Assembly (NCBI GenBank): GCA_934454845.1 | Contig: CAKSGV010000018.1 | Span: forward strand, 1 to 49,867 | Direction of reading: 5' to 3' | From: an uncultured Eubacteriales bacterium | Lineage (GTDB): Bacteria > Bacillota > Clostridia > Oscillospirales > Acutalibacteraceae | Length of the DNA: 49,867 nt | Shown: positions 24,112 to 32,499 of the stretch, in pieces | Numbering within the stretch: position 1 is the first letter of the stretch | Layout: every line of letters begins with the position of its first letter | Translations under genes and position numbers: made by a program | The notes under the pieces: model-generated | What the model was told of the DNA's origin: nothing | What the model saw: the letters and a program-made list of their open reading frames with translations, nothing else | Database searches by the model: none

Positions 24112-25020
24112 ATGTCTGCTTTAATGTTTGAGGAAAAACTGAAAGAATTAAATATAAAATTTAAAAAGAATGTAAATTTGAGCGAACACACGAGCTTTAA
24201 AATAGGCGGAAGTGCTGAAATTTTCGTTATGCCTGAAAGTAAAAAAGCGCTTGTAAACACTGTGAAATCGGCGTTAGAGCATGGAGTTAATTACTTTATT
24301 CTGGGAAAAGGCTCTAATATTCTTGTTTCGGACTTAGGAATAGAGGGAGCGGTGATCGATACCTCTAAGCTTAACAAGATTGAAAGAAATGATAATATTA
24401 TCACCTGCGAATGCGGAGTTTCGCTTATAAGACTCTGCAATTATGCGGCGGAAAATTCGCTTAAAGGTCTTGAATTCGCTTTCGGAATTCCCGGAAGCGT
24501 GGGCGGAGCGATGATTATGAATGCCGGAGCATACGGAGGAGAAATCTCTGCTGTGGCTAAAAGCGCCGAATGCTTAGACAATAGCGGCAATAACATAAAT
24601 TTAGAACTTTCGCCTTCAGATTTTTCATACAGATCAAGTATCTTTAAAAAGAAAGATCTTATCGTGCTCTCGGCCTCATTTTCTCTTGAAAAAGGCGACA
24701 GTGAGTGCATACGGACTTCTATGAACGAATTTATTAAAAGACGCAAAGAAAAACAGCCTCTTGAATATCCGAGCGCAGGAAGCACATTTAAGCGACCCGA
24801 GGGATATTTTGCCGGAGCCCTTATTGAGAAAAACGGGTTTAAGGGATTTTCCGTCGGCGGAGCGCAGGTTAGTGAAAAACACGCAGGATTTATAATAAAT
24901 AAGAACAGAGCTACCGAAAAAGATGTTTCGGCTTTGATTAAAATTATACAGGAAAAGGTTTTGAAAAACGACGGTGTTTTGCTTGAACCCGAAGTTATCA
25001 AAGTGGGAAGAAAGGAATAG
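24112..25020 (+). CDS. murB: UDP-N-acetylenolpyruvoylglucosamine reductase
   Basis: FAD/NADPH enzyme that makes UDP-MurNAc in peptidoglycan synthesis. 302 residues: SFKIGGSAE near the N-terminus, the FAD-binding LGKGSNILVSDLGIEG (97-ish region), GIPGSVGGAMIMNAGAYGGE, the catalytic Ser in YPSAGSTFKRP and the Glu in LLEPEVIKVG. This is the shorter, type II layout common in Firmicutes. It starts three bases after glcK stops and ends three bases before rapZ starts. Confidence 0.96.
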   Translation: MSALMFEEKLKELNIKFKKNVNLSEHTSFKIGGSAEIFVMPESKKALVNTVKSALEHGVNYFILGKGSNILVSDLGIEGAVIDTSKLNKIERNDNIITCECGVSLIRLCNYAAENSLKGLEFAFGIPGSVGGAMIMNAGAYGGEISAVAKSAECLDNSGNNINLELSPSDFSYRSSIFKKKDLIVLSASFSLEKGDSECIRTSMNEFIKRRKEKQPLEYPSAGSTFKRPEGYFAGALIEKNGFKGFSVGGAQVSEKHAGFIINKNRATEKDVSALIKIIQEKVLKNDGVLLEPEVIKVGRKE

Positions 25021-25023
25021 AAT

Positions 25024-25884
25024 ATGAATCTTCTGATAGTTACGGGAATGTCCGGTGCAGGAAAGACCCAGACGGCGAATACTCTTGAAGATCTCGGTTT
25101 TTTTTGCGTGGATAATATTCCGCCGGCGATAATTCCGGCTTTTATCGAACTGTCAAAAAGAAAAAACAGCGAGCTTGAAAAGCTCGCGATAGTCACCGAT
25201 GTTCGCGGAGGAGAAAGCTTCGATGAGATAGGTGAGATATTAAATACTCTTAAAAATTCAAATATTGATTATAAAATTCTCTTTCTCGATTGCGAAGATA
25301 AGCTCCTTGTTCGAAGATTTAAGGAAAACAGGAGAAAACATCCTCTTTGCGAAAAGGAAAACATTTCTTTATCCGAGGCTGTTGCCCAAGAAAGGCAAAT
25401 GCTTAAAAAGATCAGATTTGCCTCCGATTATGTTATCGATACCTCAAATCTTACCATTGCGCAGTTAAGACAGCGCATTTCGGATACCTTTTTGGAAAAC
25501 GCCGAAAAGGGAATGCAGATTCAGTGCAAATCTTTTGGATTTAAATACGGCACTGACACTGACGCTGATATAGTGATAGATGTCAGGTGTTTGCCTAATC
25601 CGTTTTACATAGAGGAATTAAAAAATAAAACAGGACTTGACAGCGAAGTAAGAGATTATGTTATGAGCTTTGATGAAAGCAAGGGATTTTTAAATAAAAT
25701 TCTTGATTTTATCGATTTTTCAATTCCGCTTTATTCGAAAGAGGGAAAAAGTCAGCTTGTTATCTCGTTCGGCTGCACAGGCGGAAAGCACAGATCGGTA
25801 ACCTTTGCGGAGCTGCTTTACAAGCACCTGCTTAAAAACGGTTTTATCGCGTCTTCCTTGCACAGGGATATACATAAAAATTAG
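25024..25884 (+). CDS. rapZ: RapZ/YvcJ family nucleotide-binding protein
   Basis: P-loop protein. In E. coli RapZ senses GlcN6P and guides small-RNA decay; in Bacillus YvcJ the role is less clear. 286 residues with Walker A GMSGAGKT (8-15), the following FFCVDNIPPAIIP, the C-terminal CTGGKHRSV and histidine-rich HRDIHK. ATG 25024, three bases after murB. A GlcN6P-linked protein beside murB fits control of amino-sugar supply, though this is inference. In many Firmicutes yvcK follows; here whiA comes next. Confidence 0.93.
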   Translation: MNLLIVTGMSGAGKTQTANTLEDLGFFCVDNIPPAIIPAFIELSKRKNSELEKLAIVTDVRGGESFDEIGEILNTLKNSNIDYKILFLDCEDKLLVRRFKENRRKHPLCEKENISLSEAVAQERQMLKKIRFASDYVIDTSNLTIAQLRQRISDTFLENAEKGMQIQCKSFGFKYGTDTDADIVIDVRCLPNPFYIEELKNKTGLDSEVRDYVMSFDESKGFLNKILDFIDFSIPLYSKEGKSQLVISFGCTGGKHRSVTFAELLYKHLLKNGFIASSLHRDIHKN

Positions 25885-25894
25885 GGGGAGTTTT

Positions 25895-26788
25895 GTGTCC
25901 TTTAATACTGACATAAAAAATGAGCTTTCTCTGATAAGACCGTCTGAATGTTGCAGACAGCCGCTTTTATACGGCTTTTTGCTCTTCAGTCGGTCTTTTT
26001 CCGTTAAAAAGATATGTATGCAAACGGAAAATGAGAATACGGCTTTGCTTTATAAAAGACTTTTAAAAGAAGTATATAATGCCGACGGTGAACTTCTCTG
26101 CGGAGGAGGAGTAAGGCCTACATACAGAGTGCTTGTTTCCGATGAGGCGGACAGGCTTAAAGTGCTTGCTTCCGTGGATTTCGGAATTTTTTCAGGAAAA
26201 ATAAACCGCGAAAATTTTGGCAGGGACTGCTGCTGTGCTTCTTTTATAAGAGGGGTTTTTTTGGCTTGCGGCCACCTTTGCGATCCCGATAAAGGTTACC
26301 GCCTGGATTTTCCCGTAAAAGAAAGGGCCCTGGCGGAAGAATTTTCTGAATTTTTGCTCGAGCATAATATTTCTTCGCATATAAGCACAAGAAATAAAGG
26401 GTATGTAGTTTATATCAAAAAAAATGAGACGATCGGCGATCTGCTTACGCTTATGGGAGCGTCGGCAAGAAGTCTTGAATTAATAGAAACCGCTATTTTA
26501 AAAAGCGTTAAGAATAATACAAACAGAGTAAGGAACTGTGACAGCGGAAATATAAATAAGACCGTGGAAGCCTCTCTTTATCAGAGAAAAGCCATTAATT
26601 ATCTGATTTCTCACGATCATCTTGAAAGTCTGCCCGAAAAGCTTGTTAAAGCCGCAAAACTAAGACTTTCTTCTCCCGAGGCAACTTTAAAAGATCTTTG
26701 CAAATTAAGCGATGAGGCGTTAACCGTTTCGGGGCTTAATCACAGGCTTAAACGAATAACAGAAATATATGAAGAAAAGATAAAATAA
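25895..26788 (+). CDS. whiA: Sporulation/division regulator WhiA
   Basis: DNA-binding protein with a LAGLIDADG-homing-endonuclease-derived N-terminal domain and a C-terminal helix-turn-helix; involved in cell division, chromosome segregation or sporulation depending on the host. 297 residues, starting SFNTDIKNELSLIRPSECC. Mid-protein FIRGVFLACGHLCDP matches the degenerate LAGLIDADG core, and the C-terminus has LRLSSPEATLKDLCKL...SGLNHRLKRI. GTG 25895 follows AGGGGGAG; the longer frame to 25805 overlaps rapZ out of register. It is 10 bases behind rapZ; yvcK, usually between them, is absent. Confidence 0.93.
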   Translation: MSFNTDIKNELSLIRPSECCRQPLLYGFLLFSRSFSVKKICMQTENENTALLYKRLLKEVYNADGELLCGGGVRPTYRVLVSDEADRLKVLASVDFGIFSGKINRENFGRDCCCASFIRGVFLACGHLCDPDKGYRLDFPVKERALAEEFSEFLLEHNISSHISTRNKGYVVYIKKNETIGDLLTLMGASARSLELIETAILKSVKNNTNRVRNCDSGNINKTVEASLYQRKAINYLISHDHLESLPEKLVKAAKLRLSSPEATLKDLCKLSDEALTVSGLNHRLKRITEIYEEKIK

Positions 26789-26802
26789 AGGAGGGCGGAT
26801 TT

Positions 26803-29800
26803 ATGGATTTTGTGCATTTGCATACGCACAGCGAATACAGTCTCTTAGACGGATGCTGCAGAATAGAACAGCTGATCGACAGGGTAAAGGAATCAGGTCA
26901 AAAAGCTGTAGCACTAACAGATCACGGCGTGATGTACGGCGCGATAGAATTCTATAAAGCCGCTATTAAAAAAGGTGTAAAGCCTATAATCGGTTGCGAA
27001 GTATATGTCGCGCCGAGATCAAGAAAAGATAAAATAAAAGGTCAGGATCAGGAATATTCTCATCTTATTTTACTCTGCGAAAATAACACGGGATATCAGA
27101 ACCTCATCAAAATGGTATCGCTGTCTTTTACAGAGGGTTTTTACACGAAACCGAGAATTGATAATGAACTTCTTGAAAAATATCACGAAGGACTTATAGC
27201 CTGTTCTGCGTGCCTTGCAGGCAAAGTACCGAAAGCTCTGCTTAAAGGCGATTATGAAGAGGCTGAAAAGACGGCGCTTTATTTTAAAAATATTTTCGGT
27301 GATGATAACTATTTTTTGGAGCTTCAGGATCACGGCCTTGCGGAGCAGAAAAGAATAAACCCGATGATAGTAAAGCTTTCAAAAAATACAGGAGTATGTC
27401 TAGTTGCTACAAATGATGTGCATTATCTAAAAAAAGAGGACAGCTTTATTCAAAAGGTCTTGCTCTGCATTCAGACAAACAGTAAAATAAATGATAAAAT
27501 GCCCCTTGATTTTAAAACGGATGAATTTTATCTTAAATCTGCCGAGCAGATGAGCGAGCTTTTTAAAGATACTCCCGAGGCTTTGGAAAACACCGTTAAA
27601 ATCGCCGATAGGTGTAACGTAACCTTTGAATTCGGAAAAATCAAGCTTCCGTTTTTCGATACGGGCGGCGTTGATCACTTTGCATTTTTTAAGAGAAAAT
27701 GTTTAGAGGGTATGAATAAAATTTACGGTGAAAACCCCGATAAAAAAGTTACGGACAGATTGAATTACGAGCTTTCCGTAATAAACAAAATGGGCTATGT
27801 CGATTACTATCTGATAGTTTGGGATTTTGTAAACTATGCTAAAAACAATGGAATTCCCGTGGGACCGGGCAGAGGGTCCGGAGCCGGCTCTCTTGCGGCT
27901 TACTGCATTGGAATAACAGGTATCGATCCGATAAAATATAATTTGCTTTTTGAAAGATTTTTAAATCCCGAAAGAGTTTCTATGCCCGATTTTGATATAG
28001 ACTTCTGTTATGTGAGAAGACAGGAAGTAATAGATTATGTTATAAGAAAATACGGGGAAGACAGAGTGGCGCAGATAGTCACATTCGGAACTATGGCGGC
28101 AAGAGCGGCTGTAAGAGATGTTGGAAGAGCGCTTGATATTCCTTATGCTATTTGCGATAAAACGGCTAAGCTTATTCCTCAGGCTCCCACTATGACCATT
28201 GACCACGCTCTTGAAATTTCAAGAGAATTAAAAGAGCTTTATTTAAACGACGAAAGAGTAAAAAAACTTATCGATACCGCTAAAAAGCTTGAGGGAATGC
28301 CGAGGCATGCCTCAACTCACGCGGCGGGAGTGGTAATTTCGGACAGAGCTGTCAGCGAATATGTTCCGCTGTCTGTAAATGACGGGGCGATAGTCACTCA
28401 ATATACTATGACGGCACTAGAAGAATTAGGTCTTCTTAAAATGGATTTTTTGGGGCTTAGAAACCTCACTGTTATTTCCGATACACAAAAATTCATAAAA
28501 GAAAAGCATCCTGAATTTGATATAGAAAAAATTTCTCTTGACGATAAGCCGACGCTTGAAATGATGGGCGAGGGAATGACAGACGGCGTGTTTCAGTTTG
28601 AATCCGAGGGAATGAAAAATTGCCTCAGAAAAATGAAACCCGATTCGATAGAGGATCTTATAGCGATAATCTCGCTTTACAGACCGGGGCCTATGGACTC
28701 TATTCCGAAGTATATTCATAACAGAAAAAATCCACAGGATATAAAATATGATACACCGCTGCTTAAGCCTATTTTAAATGTAACCTACGGGTGTATTGTA
28801 TACCAAGAGCAAGTTATGCAGATATTCAGATCGCTTGCAGGTTATTCGCTTGCGCGTGCGGATATCGTAAGGCGAGCAATGGCTAAAAAAAAGCAAACTG
28901 TTATGCTAAAGGAGAGAAATTCCTTTATTTTCGGCGAAAAAGACGAGAACGGAAATACAGTTATAAAAGGCGCGGTGAATAACGGCGTAAGCGAAAAAGC
29001 GGCTGAAAAAATATTCGATGAAATGAGTTCCTTTTCATCTTATGCTTTTAATAAATCCCATGCGGCTGCTTATGCAGTACTTGCTTATCAGACGGCTTAT
29101 CTAAAGGCAAACTATAAAATAGAATATTTTGCGGCGCTTCTTTCAAGCGTTATAGATAATTCTTCTAAAATTTCTTTATATATCGCAGAATGCAAAAGGC
29201 TCGGAGTAAAGGTACTGCCGCCGGATGTGAATGAAAGCTTTCTTGATTTTTCCGTTACGGAAAGCGGAATAAGATTCGGTCTATCGGCTGTTAAAAACTT
29301 AGGAAGCGCAGTTATTGAAAAAATAATTTCCGAAAGAAGCGCGGATGGAAATTATACCTCGATGTATGATCTTTGTATCAGGAATTTTTCGAGAGAATTC
29401 AATAGGAAAGCGCTTGAAAGTCTTATAAAATGCGGCGCGCTTGATCATTTGGAAAAAAACCGCAAAACAATGCTTTATAATATGGATAAAATAATCGGTA
29501 TTGCAGAGGAAGAAAAAAGATATAAAAGTGCCGATCAGTTTGATTTGTTTTCTTTGGAAGAAAAGGTCAATGTGACATTAAATGAAGTTGAAGAGCTTGA
29601 AAAAACGCAGCTTTTAAAAATGGAAAAGGAAGCGACAGGTCTTTATCTTTCGGGTCACCCGCTTGACGGATATGAGAGTTTTATTAAGTCAGGCGGTTTT
29701 ACTCAAATTAAGGATATATTTTCTTTTGAAAGGTCCGACGGAAAGAAGATAAGGATAATAGCCGTTATAGATAAGCTTAGAATAAGAGAACTTAAAAACG

Positions 29801-30261
29801 GAAATATAATGCTTAGCCTTATTTTGGAGGATACCACCGGCAGAATAGACGCGACCGCGTTTTCAGGCGTTTATTATAAGTATAAGGATATGCTTTTTGA
29901 AGATAATTCTTTGATGATTTCGGGTAAAATATCAGAAAGAGACGACCGCGATTCTGAAATTATTATAGAATCGGTCGGTCCTTTAGGTGAAATTTCCTCA
30001 ATTAAAAGCAATAAAAATTCGGTTAAAAGCGGGCTTTATTTAAGAGTTAAAAGCAAGAATTGCCCTGAAATTGCAGATATTAAATCTATACTCTTAAAAA
30101 ACCACGGAAATTTCAGTGTGATCTTATATTGCCTCGATACAAAGAAAAAGCTTTTCGGCGGCGAAAAGCTTAAATTCAACGGTGATATTAATGCTATCGA
30201 TAGAATAAAACAATTGATCGGCGAAGAAAATGTCAAATTTATAGCCGAAAATGAAAATTAA
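26803..30261 (+). CDS. dnaE: DNA polymerase III alpha subunit (DnaE)
   Basis: Replicative C-family polymerase; in Firmicutes DnaE usually extends primers before PolC takes over. 1152 residues: N-terminal PHP domain with intact metal-site pieces (HLHTHSEYSLLDG, ALTDHGVMYG, NDVHYL), the polymerase palm with GPGRGSGAGSLAAYCIGIT and PDFDIDFCYVRR carrying catalytic aspartates, a helix-hairpin-helix region, and a C-terminal OB domain (LSLILEDTTGRIDATAF). No exonuclease domain, as expected for DnaE rather than PolC. ATG 26803 follows AAAGGAGGG, 15 bases after whiA. Confidence 0.97.
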   Translation: MDFVHLHTHSEYSLLDGCCRIEQLIDRVKESGQKAVALTDHGVMYGAIEFYKAAIKKGVKPIIGCEVYVAPRSRKDKIKGQDQEYSHLILLCENNTGYQNLIKMVSLSFTEGFYTKPRIDNELLEKYHEGLIACSACLAGKVPKALLKGDYEEAEKTALYFKNIFGDDNYFLELQDHGLAEQKRINPMIVKLSKNTGVCLVATNDVHYLKKEDSFIQKVLLCIQTNSKINDKMPLDFKTDEFYLKSAEQMSELFKDTPEALENTVKIADRCNVTFEFGKIKLPFFDTGGVDHFAFFKRKCLEGMNKIYGENPDKKVTDRLNYELSVINKMGYVDYYLIVWDFVNYAKNNGIPVGPGRGSGAGSLAAYCIGITGIDPIKYNLLFERFLNPERVSMPDFDIDFCYVRRQEVIDYVIRKYGEDRVAQIVTFGTMAARAAVRDVGRALDIPYAICDKTAKLIPQAPTMTIDHALEISRELKELYLNDERVKKLIDTAKKLEGMPRHASTHAAGVVISDRAVSEYVPLSVNDGAIVTQYTMTALEELGLLKMDFLGLRNLTVISDTQKFIKEKHPEFDIEKISLDDKPTLEMMGEGMTDGVFQFESEGMKNCLRKMKPDSIEDLIAIISLYRPGPMDSIPKYIHNRKNPQDIKYDTPLLKPILNVTYGCIVYQEQVMQIFRSLAGYSLARADIVRRAMAKKKQTVMLKERNSFIFGEKDENGNTVIKGAVNNGVSEKAAEKIFDEMSSFSSYAFNKSHAAAYAVLAYQTAYLKANYKIEYFAALLSSVIDNSSKISLYIAECKRLGVKVLPPDVNESFLDFSVTESGIRFGLSAVKNLGSAVIEKIISERSADGNYTSMYDLCIRNFSREFNRKALESLIKCGALDHLEKNRKTMLYNMDKIIGIAEEEKRYKSADQFDLFSLEEKVNVTLNEVEELEKTQLLKMEKEATGLYLSGHPLDGYESFIKSGGFTQIKDIFSFERSDGKKIRIIAVIDKLRIRELKNGNIMLSLILEDTTGRIDATAFSGVYYKYKDMLFEDNSLMISGKISERDDRDSEIIIESVGPLGEISSIKSNKNSVKSGLYLRVKSKNCPEIADIKSILLKNHGNFSVILYCLDTKKKLFGGEKLKFNGDINAIDRIKQLIGEENVKFIAENEN

Positions 30262-30264
30262 GTG

Positions 30265-30293
30265 TTGCGAAACATGGGGAAATAGTATATAAT
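30265..30293 (+). promoter_or_regulatory. Sigma-A type promoter of pfkA
   Basis: TTGCGA (30265-30270), 17 bases, TATAAT (30288-30293). The -10 and start region TATAATATCAAAAT (30288-30301) recur exactly at the hprK promoter. Confidence 0.72.
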
Positions 30294-30332
30294 ATCAAAA
30301 TGTGTGATACTAATATTTGGAGATGAATTGTT

Positions 30333-31304
30333 ATGAAAACTATCGGTGTTTTAACAAGCGGGGGAGACGCTCCCGGAATGAACGCGGCAGTAAGAGCCGT
30401 TGTTCGCACAGGTATTTCGCTCGGAATGAATGTAAAAGGTATTTGCCGAGGATATAACGGACTTATAGAGGGAGATATAATCGATCTTGATGTCCGCTCG
30501 GTATCGGATATAATCCACAGAGGCGGCACTTTGCTTTACACTGCGCGCAGCCCGAGATTTAAAACGGAAGAGGGTATGCAGGAGGCTATTGCAAACTGCA
30601 AGAAGCACGGTATAGAGGGAATAGTTGTTATCGGAGGAGACGGATCTTACAGAGGCGCCAGAGATCTTTCCGAAAGAGGAATTCTCTGCGTAGGAGTTCC
30701 GGGAACTATTGATAACGATATCGCTTCCACTGATTATACTATCGGTTATGATACCGCTATGAACACTGCTATGGAAATGATCGATAAGATCCGCGATACC
30801 GCACAGTCACACGAGCGCTGCAGCGTTATCGAAGTAATGGGAAGAAACGCAGGCTATATTGCGCTGAACACCGGTATTGCTGTCGGAGCTACTGACATTC
30901 TTATTCCCGAAGAAACTCCCGATGTTGAGAAAACTATAAAAAGAATAGAAAATGCAAGAAGCACCGGTAAAAAGCATTTTATTATAGTAGTTGCCGAGGG
31001 CGTTGACAAAGCCACAGGCGGCGTTGAAGCTATTTCAAAGAAAATAGAAGAGGCAACAGGCATTGAATCAAGAGCAACAATTCTCGGCCATGTTCAGCGC
31101 GGCGGCTCACCCTCGTTAAGGGACAGAGTAAGAGCAACCGTTATGGGCAATGCCGCTGTTCATCTTCTCGATAAGAATATAGGCAACAGAGTGGTTTGCT
31201 ATAAGGGCGGAGAAATCGTTGATTATGATATATTCGAAGCTTTGCAGATGAAGAAAAGCATTGATTTTGATATGATGAAGATTGCAAGAGAAACTTCTAT
31301 CTGA
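30333..31304 (+). CDS. pfkA: ATP-dependent 6-phosphofructokinase
   Basis: Glycolytic conversion of fructose 6-phosphate to the 1,6-bisphosphate. 323 residues with GGDAPGMNAAVRAVVR (10-25), VIGGDGSYRGA carrying the ATP-site Gly-Asp-Gly (GGDGS rather than GDDS, so ATP- and not PPi-dependent), catalytic Asp in PGTIDNDIAS, and the effector/substrate pieces EVMGRNAGYIAL and ILGHVQRGGSPS. Length and motifs match bacterial PfkA. It has its own promoter and a strong terminator, so it is a single-gene unit behind dnaE. Confidence 0.97.
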   Translation: MKTIGVLTSGGDAPGMNAAVRAVVRTGISLGMNVKGICRGYNGLIEGDIIDLDVRSVSDIIHRGGTLLYTARSPRFKTEEGMQEAIANCKKHGIEGIVVIGGDGSYRGARDLSERGILCVGVPGTIDNDIASTDYTIGYDTAMNTAMEMIDKIRDTAQSHERCSVIEVMGRNAGYIALNTGIAVGATDILIPEETPDVEKTIKRIENARSTGKKHFIIVVAEGVDKATGGVEAISKKIEEATGIESRATILGHVQRGGSPSLRDRVRATVMGNAAVHLLDKNIGNRVVCYKGGEIVDYDIFEALQMKKSIDFDMMKIARETSI

Positions 31305-31312
31305 TATCCTAA

Positions 31313-31345
31313 AAAAACGGGACTTTTTAATAAAGTCCCGTTTTT
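31313..31345. terminator. Bidirectional terminator between pfkA and gerW
   Basis: AAAAACGGGACTTT (31313-31326) and AAAGTCCCGTTTTT (31332-31345) form a perfect 14-bp stem with loop TTAAT. A-rich and T-rich flanks allow it to end both the pfkA and the convergent gerW transcripts. Confidence 0.92.
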
Positions 31346-31351
31346 AAACAT

Positions 31352-31741
31352 TTACTGATTTTTGTTCTTTTTATTTTTTACTGATTTTATTATATCGAAT
31401 ATAACATCGGTAATTCCCGTGGAAGAACTCTTCGGCGGCTCTGCGCTTATAAGCCTTGCTCTGCCGTCGCTTATGACTATATAGTTTAAAGGAATGATAT
31501 TCACCTTTGCTCCGGCTCCTGCGGGGGAATTGGCTTTTTTCTTTTTCTTATCGCTCGCATCGGCTCCGCCGCCCGCAAATCCGACTGATATTTTAGAGAC
31601 GGGGATAACCGTAACTCCTTCGGATATTACGGGTTCGGATAAGACTGATTTTGAATTTGCTATTTCAATAACGCTTTTAGCCGTTAAATTCATCAGCTCT
31701 ATTAAATTTTTTTCAGGTGTAGGTACGCTGTCTTTTTTCAA
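31352..31741 (-). CDS. gerW: Sporulation protein GerW/YtfJ
   Basis: Small spore protein of the YtfJ (GerW) family, needed in Bacillus for lysozyme-triggered germination. 129 residues: EGVTVIPVSKISVGFAGGG with the glycine-rich turn, a Lys-rich insert (SDKKKKK), the GAKVNIIPLNYIVIS strand region, and a basic C-terminus. The DUF2953 gene lies 13 bases upstream, the same pairing as ytfI-ytfJ in Bacillus. Probably expressed from the promoter ahead of DUF2953. Confidence 0.92.
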   Translation of the reverse strand: MKKDSVPTPEKNLIELMNLTAKSVIEIANSKSVLSEPVISEGVTVIPVSKISVGFAGGGADASDKKKKKANSPAGAGAKVNIIPLNYIVISDGRARLISAEPPKSSSTGITDVIFDIIKSVKNKKNKNQ

Positions 31742-31754
31742 AGCGTGTTCCTCC

Positions 31755-32429
31755 TTATTCCTTGTTCGATCTGTAGATATTCACAGCTGAAAGCAACGCT
31801 GCTTTAACTAGATAAAAAATTCTGATTTTAAAAGCGAAATCAATTAAAAATACAGGCTTATCCGCGTCAAAATCACATTTAAGATCAAGCGATATATTAT
31901 CGGTGCTTTTAGATACCGCTCTAATATATCCTGTGACAGGATATACCGCCGAGCAGGCAAGACCGTAACCGAATGCGGTTGACGACGCGTCTTCACCTCC
32001 GCTGATAAAAGAAATTATCAATTTTTTCACTTTTAAGTGCTTTATTACTGATTTAAGCTGACCGAAAATAAATTTGATAATATTCAGCGTTTTTGAAAAG
32101 GTACCGTCAATCCCGCCTTCTTTAACATTTCTGCAGAGCTTTTTAAAGGAATCAAATCTATCTATACCGAGCAAATGCTTTATCCTTTTTGTTCTTTCCT
32201 TATTCTCTCCGCTTTTTTCATAGGATTTTTGGTTTTCGGAAGAATTTTTTTCGTGTTTCTTTTTTTTAGGCTTTTTGTTTGAAAAAACCGTGAAAATAAG
32301 AATTTTTATTTTTACCGAAATTTTTTTATCATTTTCGGAATTCACTTTTACCGATACCGGCAAAAGCAAAAGTAAAGCGGGAATAATCAAAAGGGAAGCG
32401 ATGATTCCTGAAATTTTTAAAACAATCAG
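31755..32429 (-). CDS. DUF2953 (YtfI-like) membrane-anchored protein
   Basis: Sporulation-associated protein of unknown biochemistry. From the proposed start it has 224 residues: one N-terminal membrane segment (VLKISGIIASLLIIPALLLL), a very basic Lys-rich stretch (NKKPKKKKHEK), then the DUF2953 part with ISFISGGEDASSTAFGYGLA. The longest frame begins at TTG 32483, but that codon is the -35 element of its promoter (32455-32483). Downstream of the -10 the only position near the ribosome site GGGGGAG is CTG at 32429, so a CTG start is proposed. No ATG, GTG or TTG lies in frame there. Confidence 0.75.
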   Translation of the reverse strand: MIVLKISGIIASLLIIPALLLLLPVSVKVNSENDKKISVKIKILIFTVFSNKKPKKKKHEKNSSENQKSYEKSGENKERTKRIKHLLGIDRFDSFKKLCRNVKEGGIDGTFSKTLNIIKFIFGQLKSVIKHLKVKKLIISFISGGEDASSTAFGYGLACSAVYPVTGYIRAVSKSTDNISLDLKCDFDADKPVFLIDFAFKIRIFYLVKAALLSAVNIYRSNKE

Positions 32430-32454
32430 TTTGATCTCCCCCTCTATAAGGGTA

Positions 32455-32483
32455 ATTTTATCATATTTTTCTTTATAATTCAA
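32455..32483 (-). promoter_or_regulatory. Promoter of the DUF2953-gerW pair
   Basis: On the minus strand TTGAAT (32483-32478), 17 bases, TAAAAT (32460-32455). On the opposite strand a TATAAT at 32474-32479 overlaps it and may be the -10 of pepP, though its -35 is poor. Confidence 0.6.
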
Positions 32484-32499
32484 TAAGGAAGTGAATGTT

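Noticed and set aside
24441..25196. 251-codon minus-strand open frame across murB and rapZ
   Set aside because: It is antisense to two well-recognised genes whose start and stop fit the operon; the low-complexity Ser/Phe-rich product looks like shadow translation.
25805..25894. Longer whiA start at 25805
   Set aside because: The extra 30 codons are rapZ sequence read in another frame; GTG 25895 has a strong ribosome site and gives the conserved SFNTDIKNEL start.
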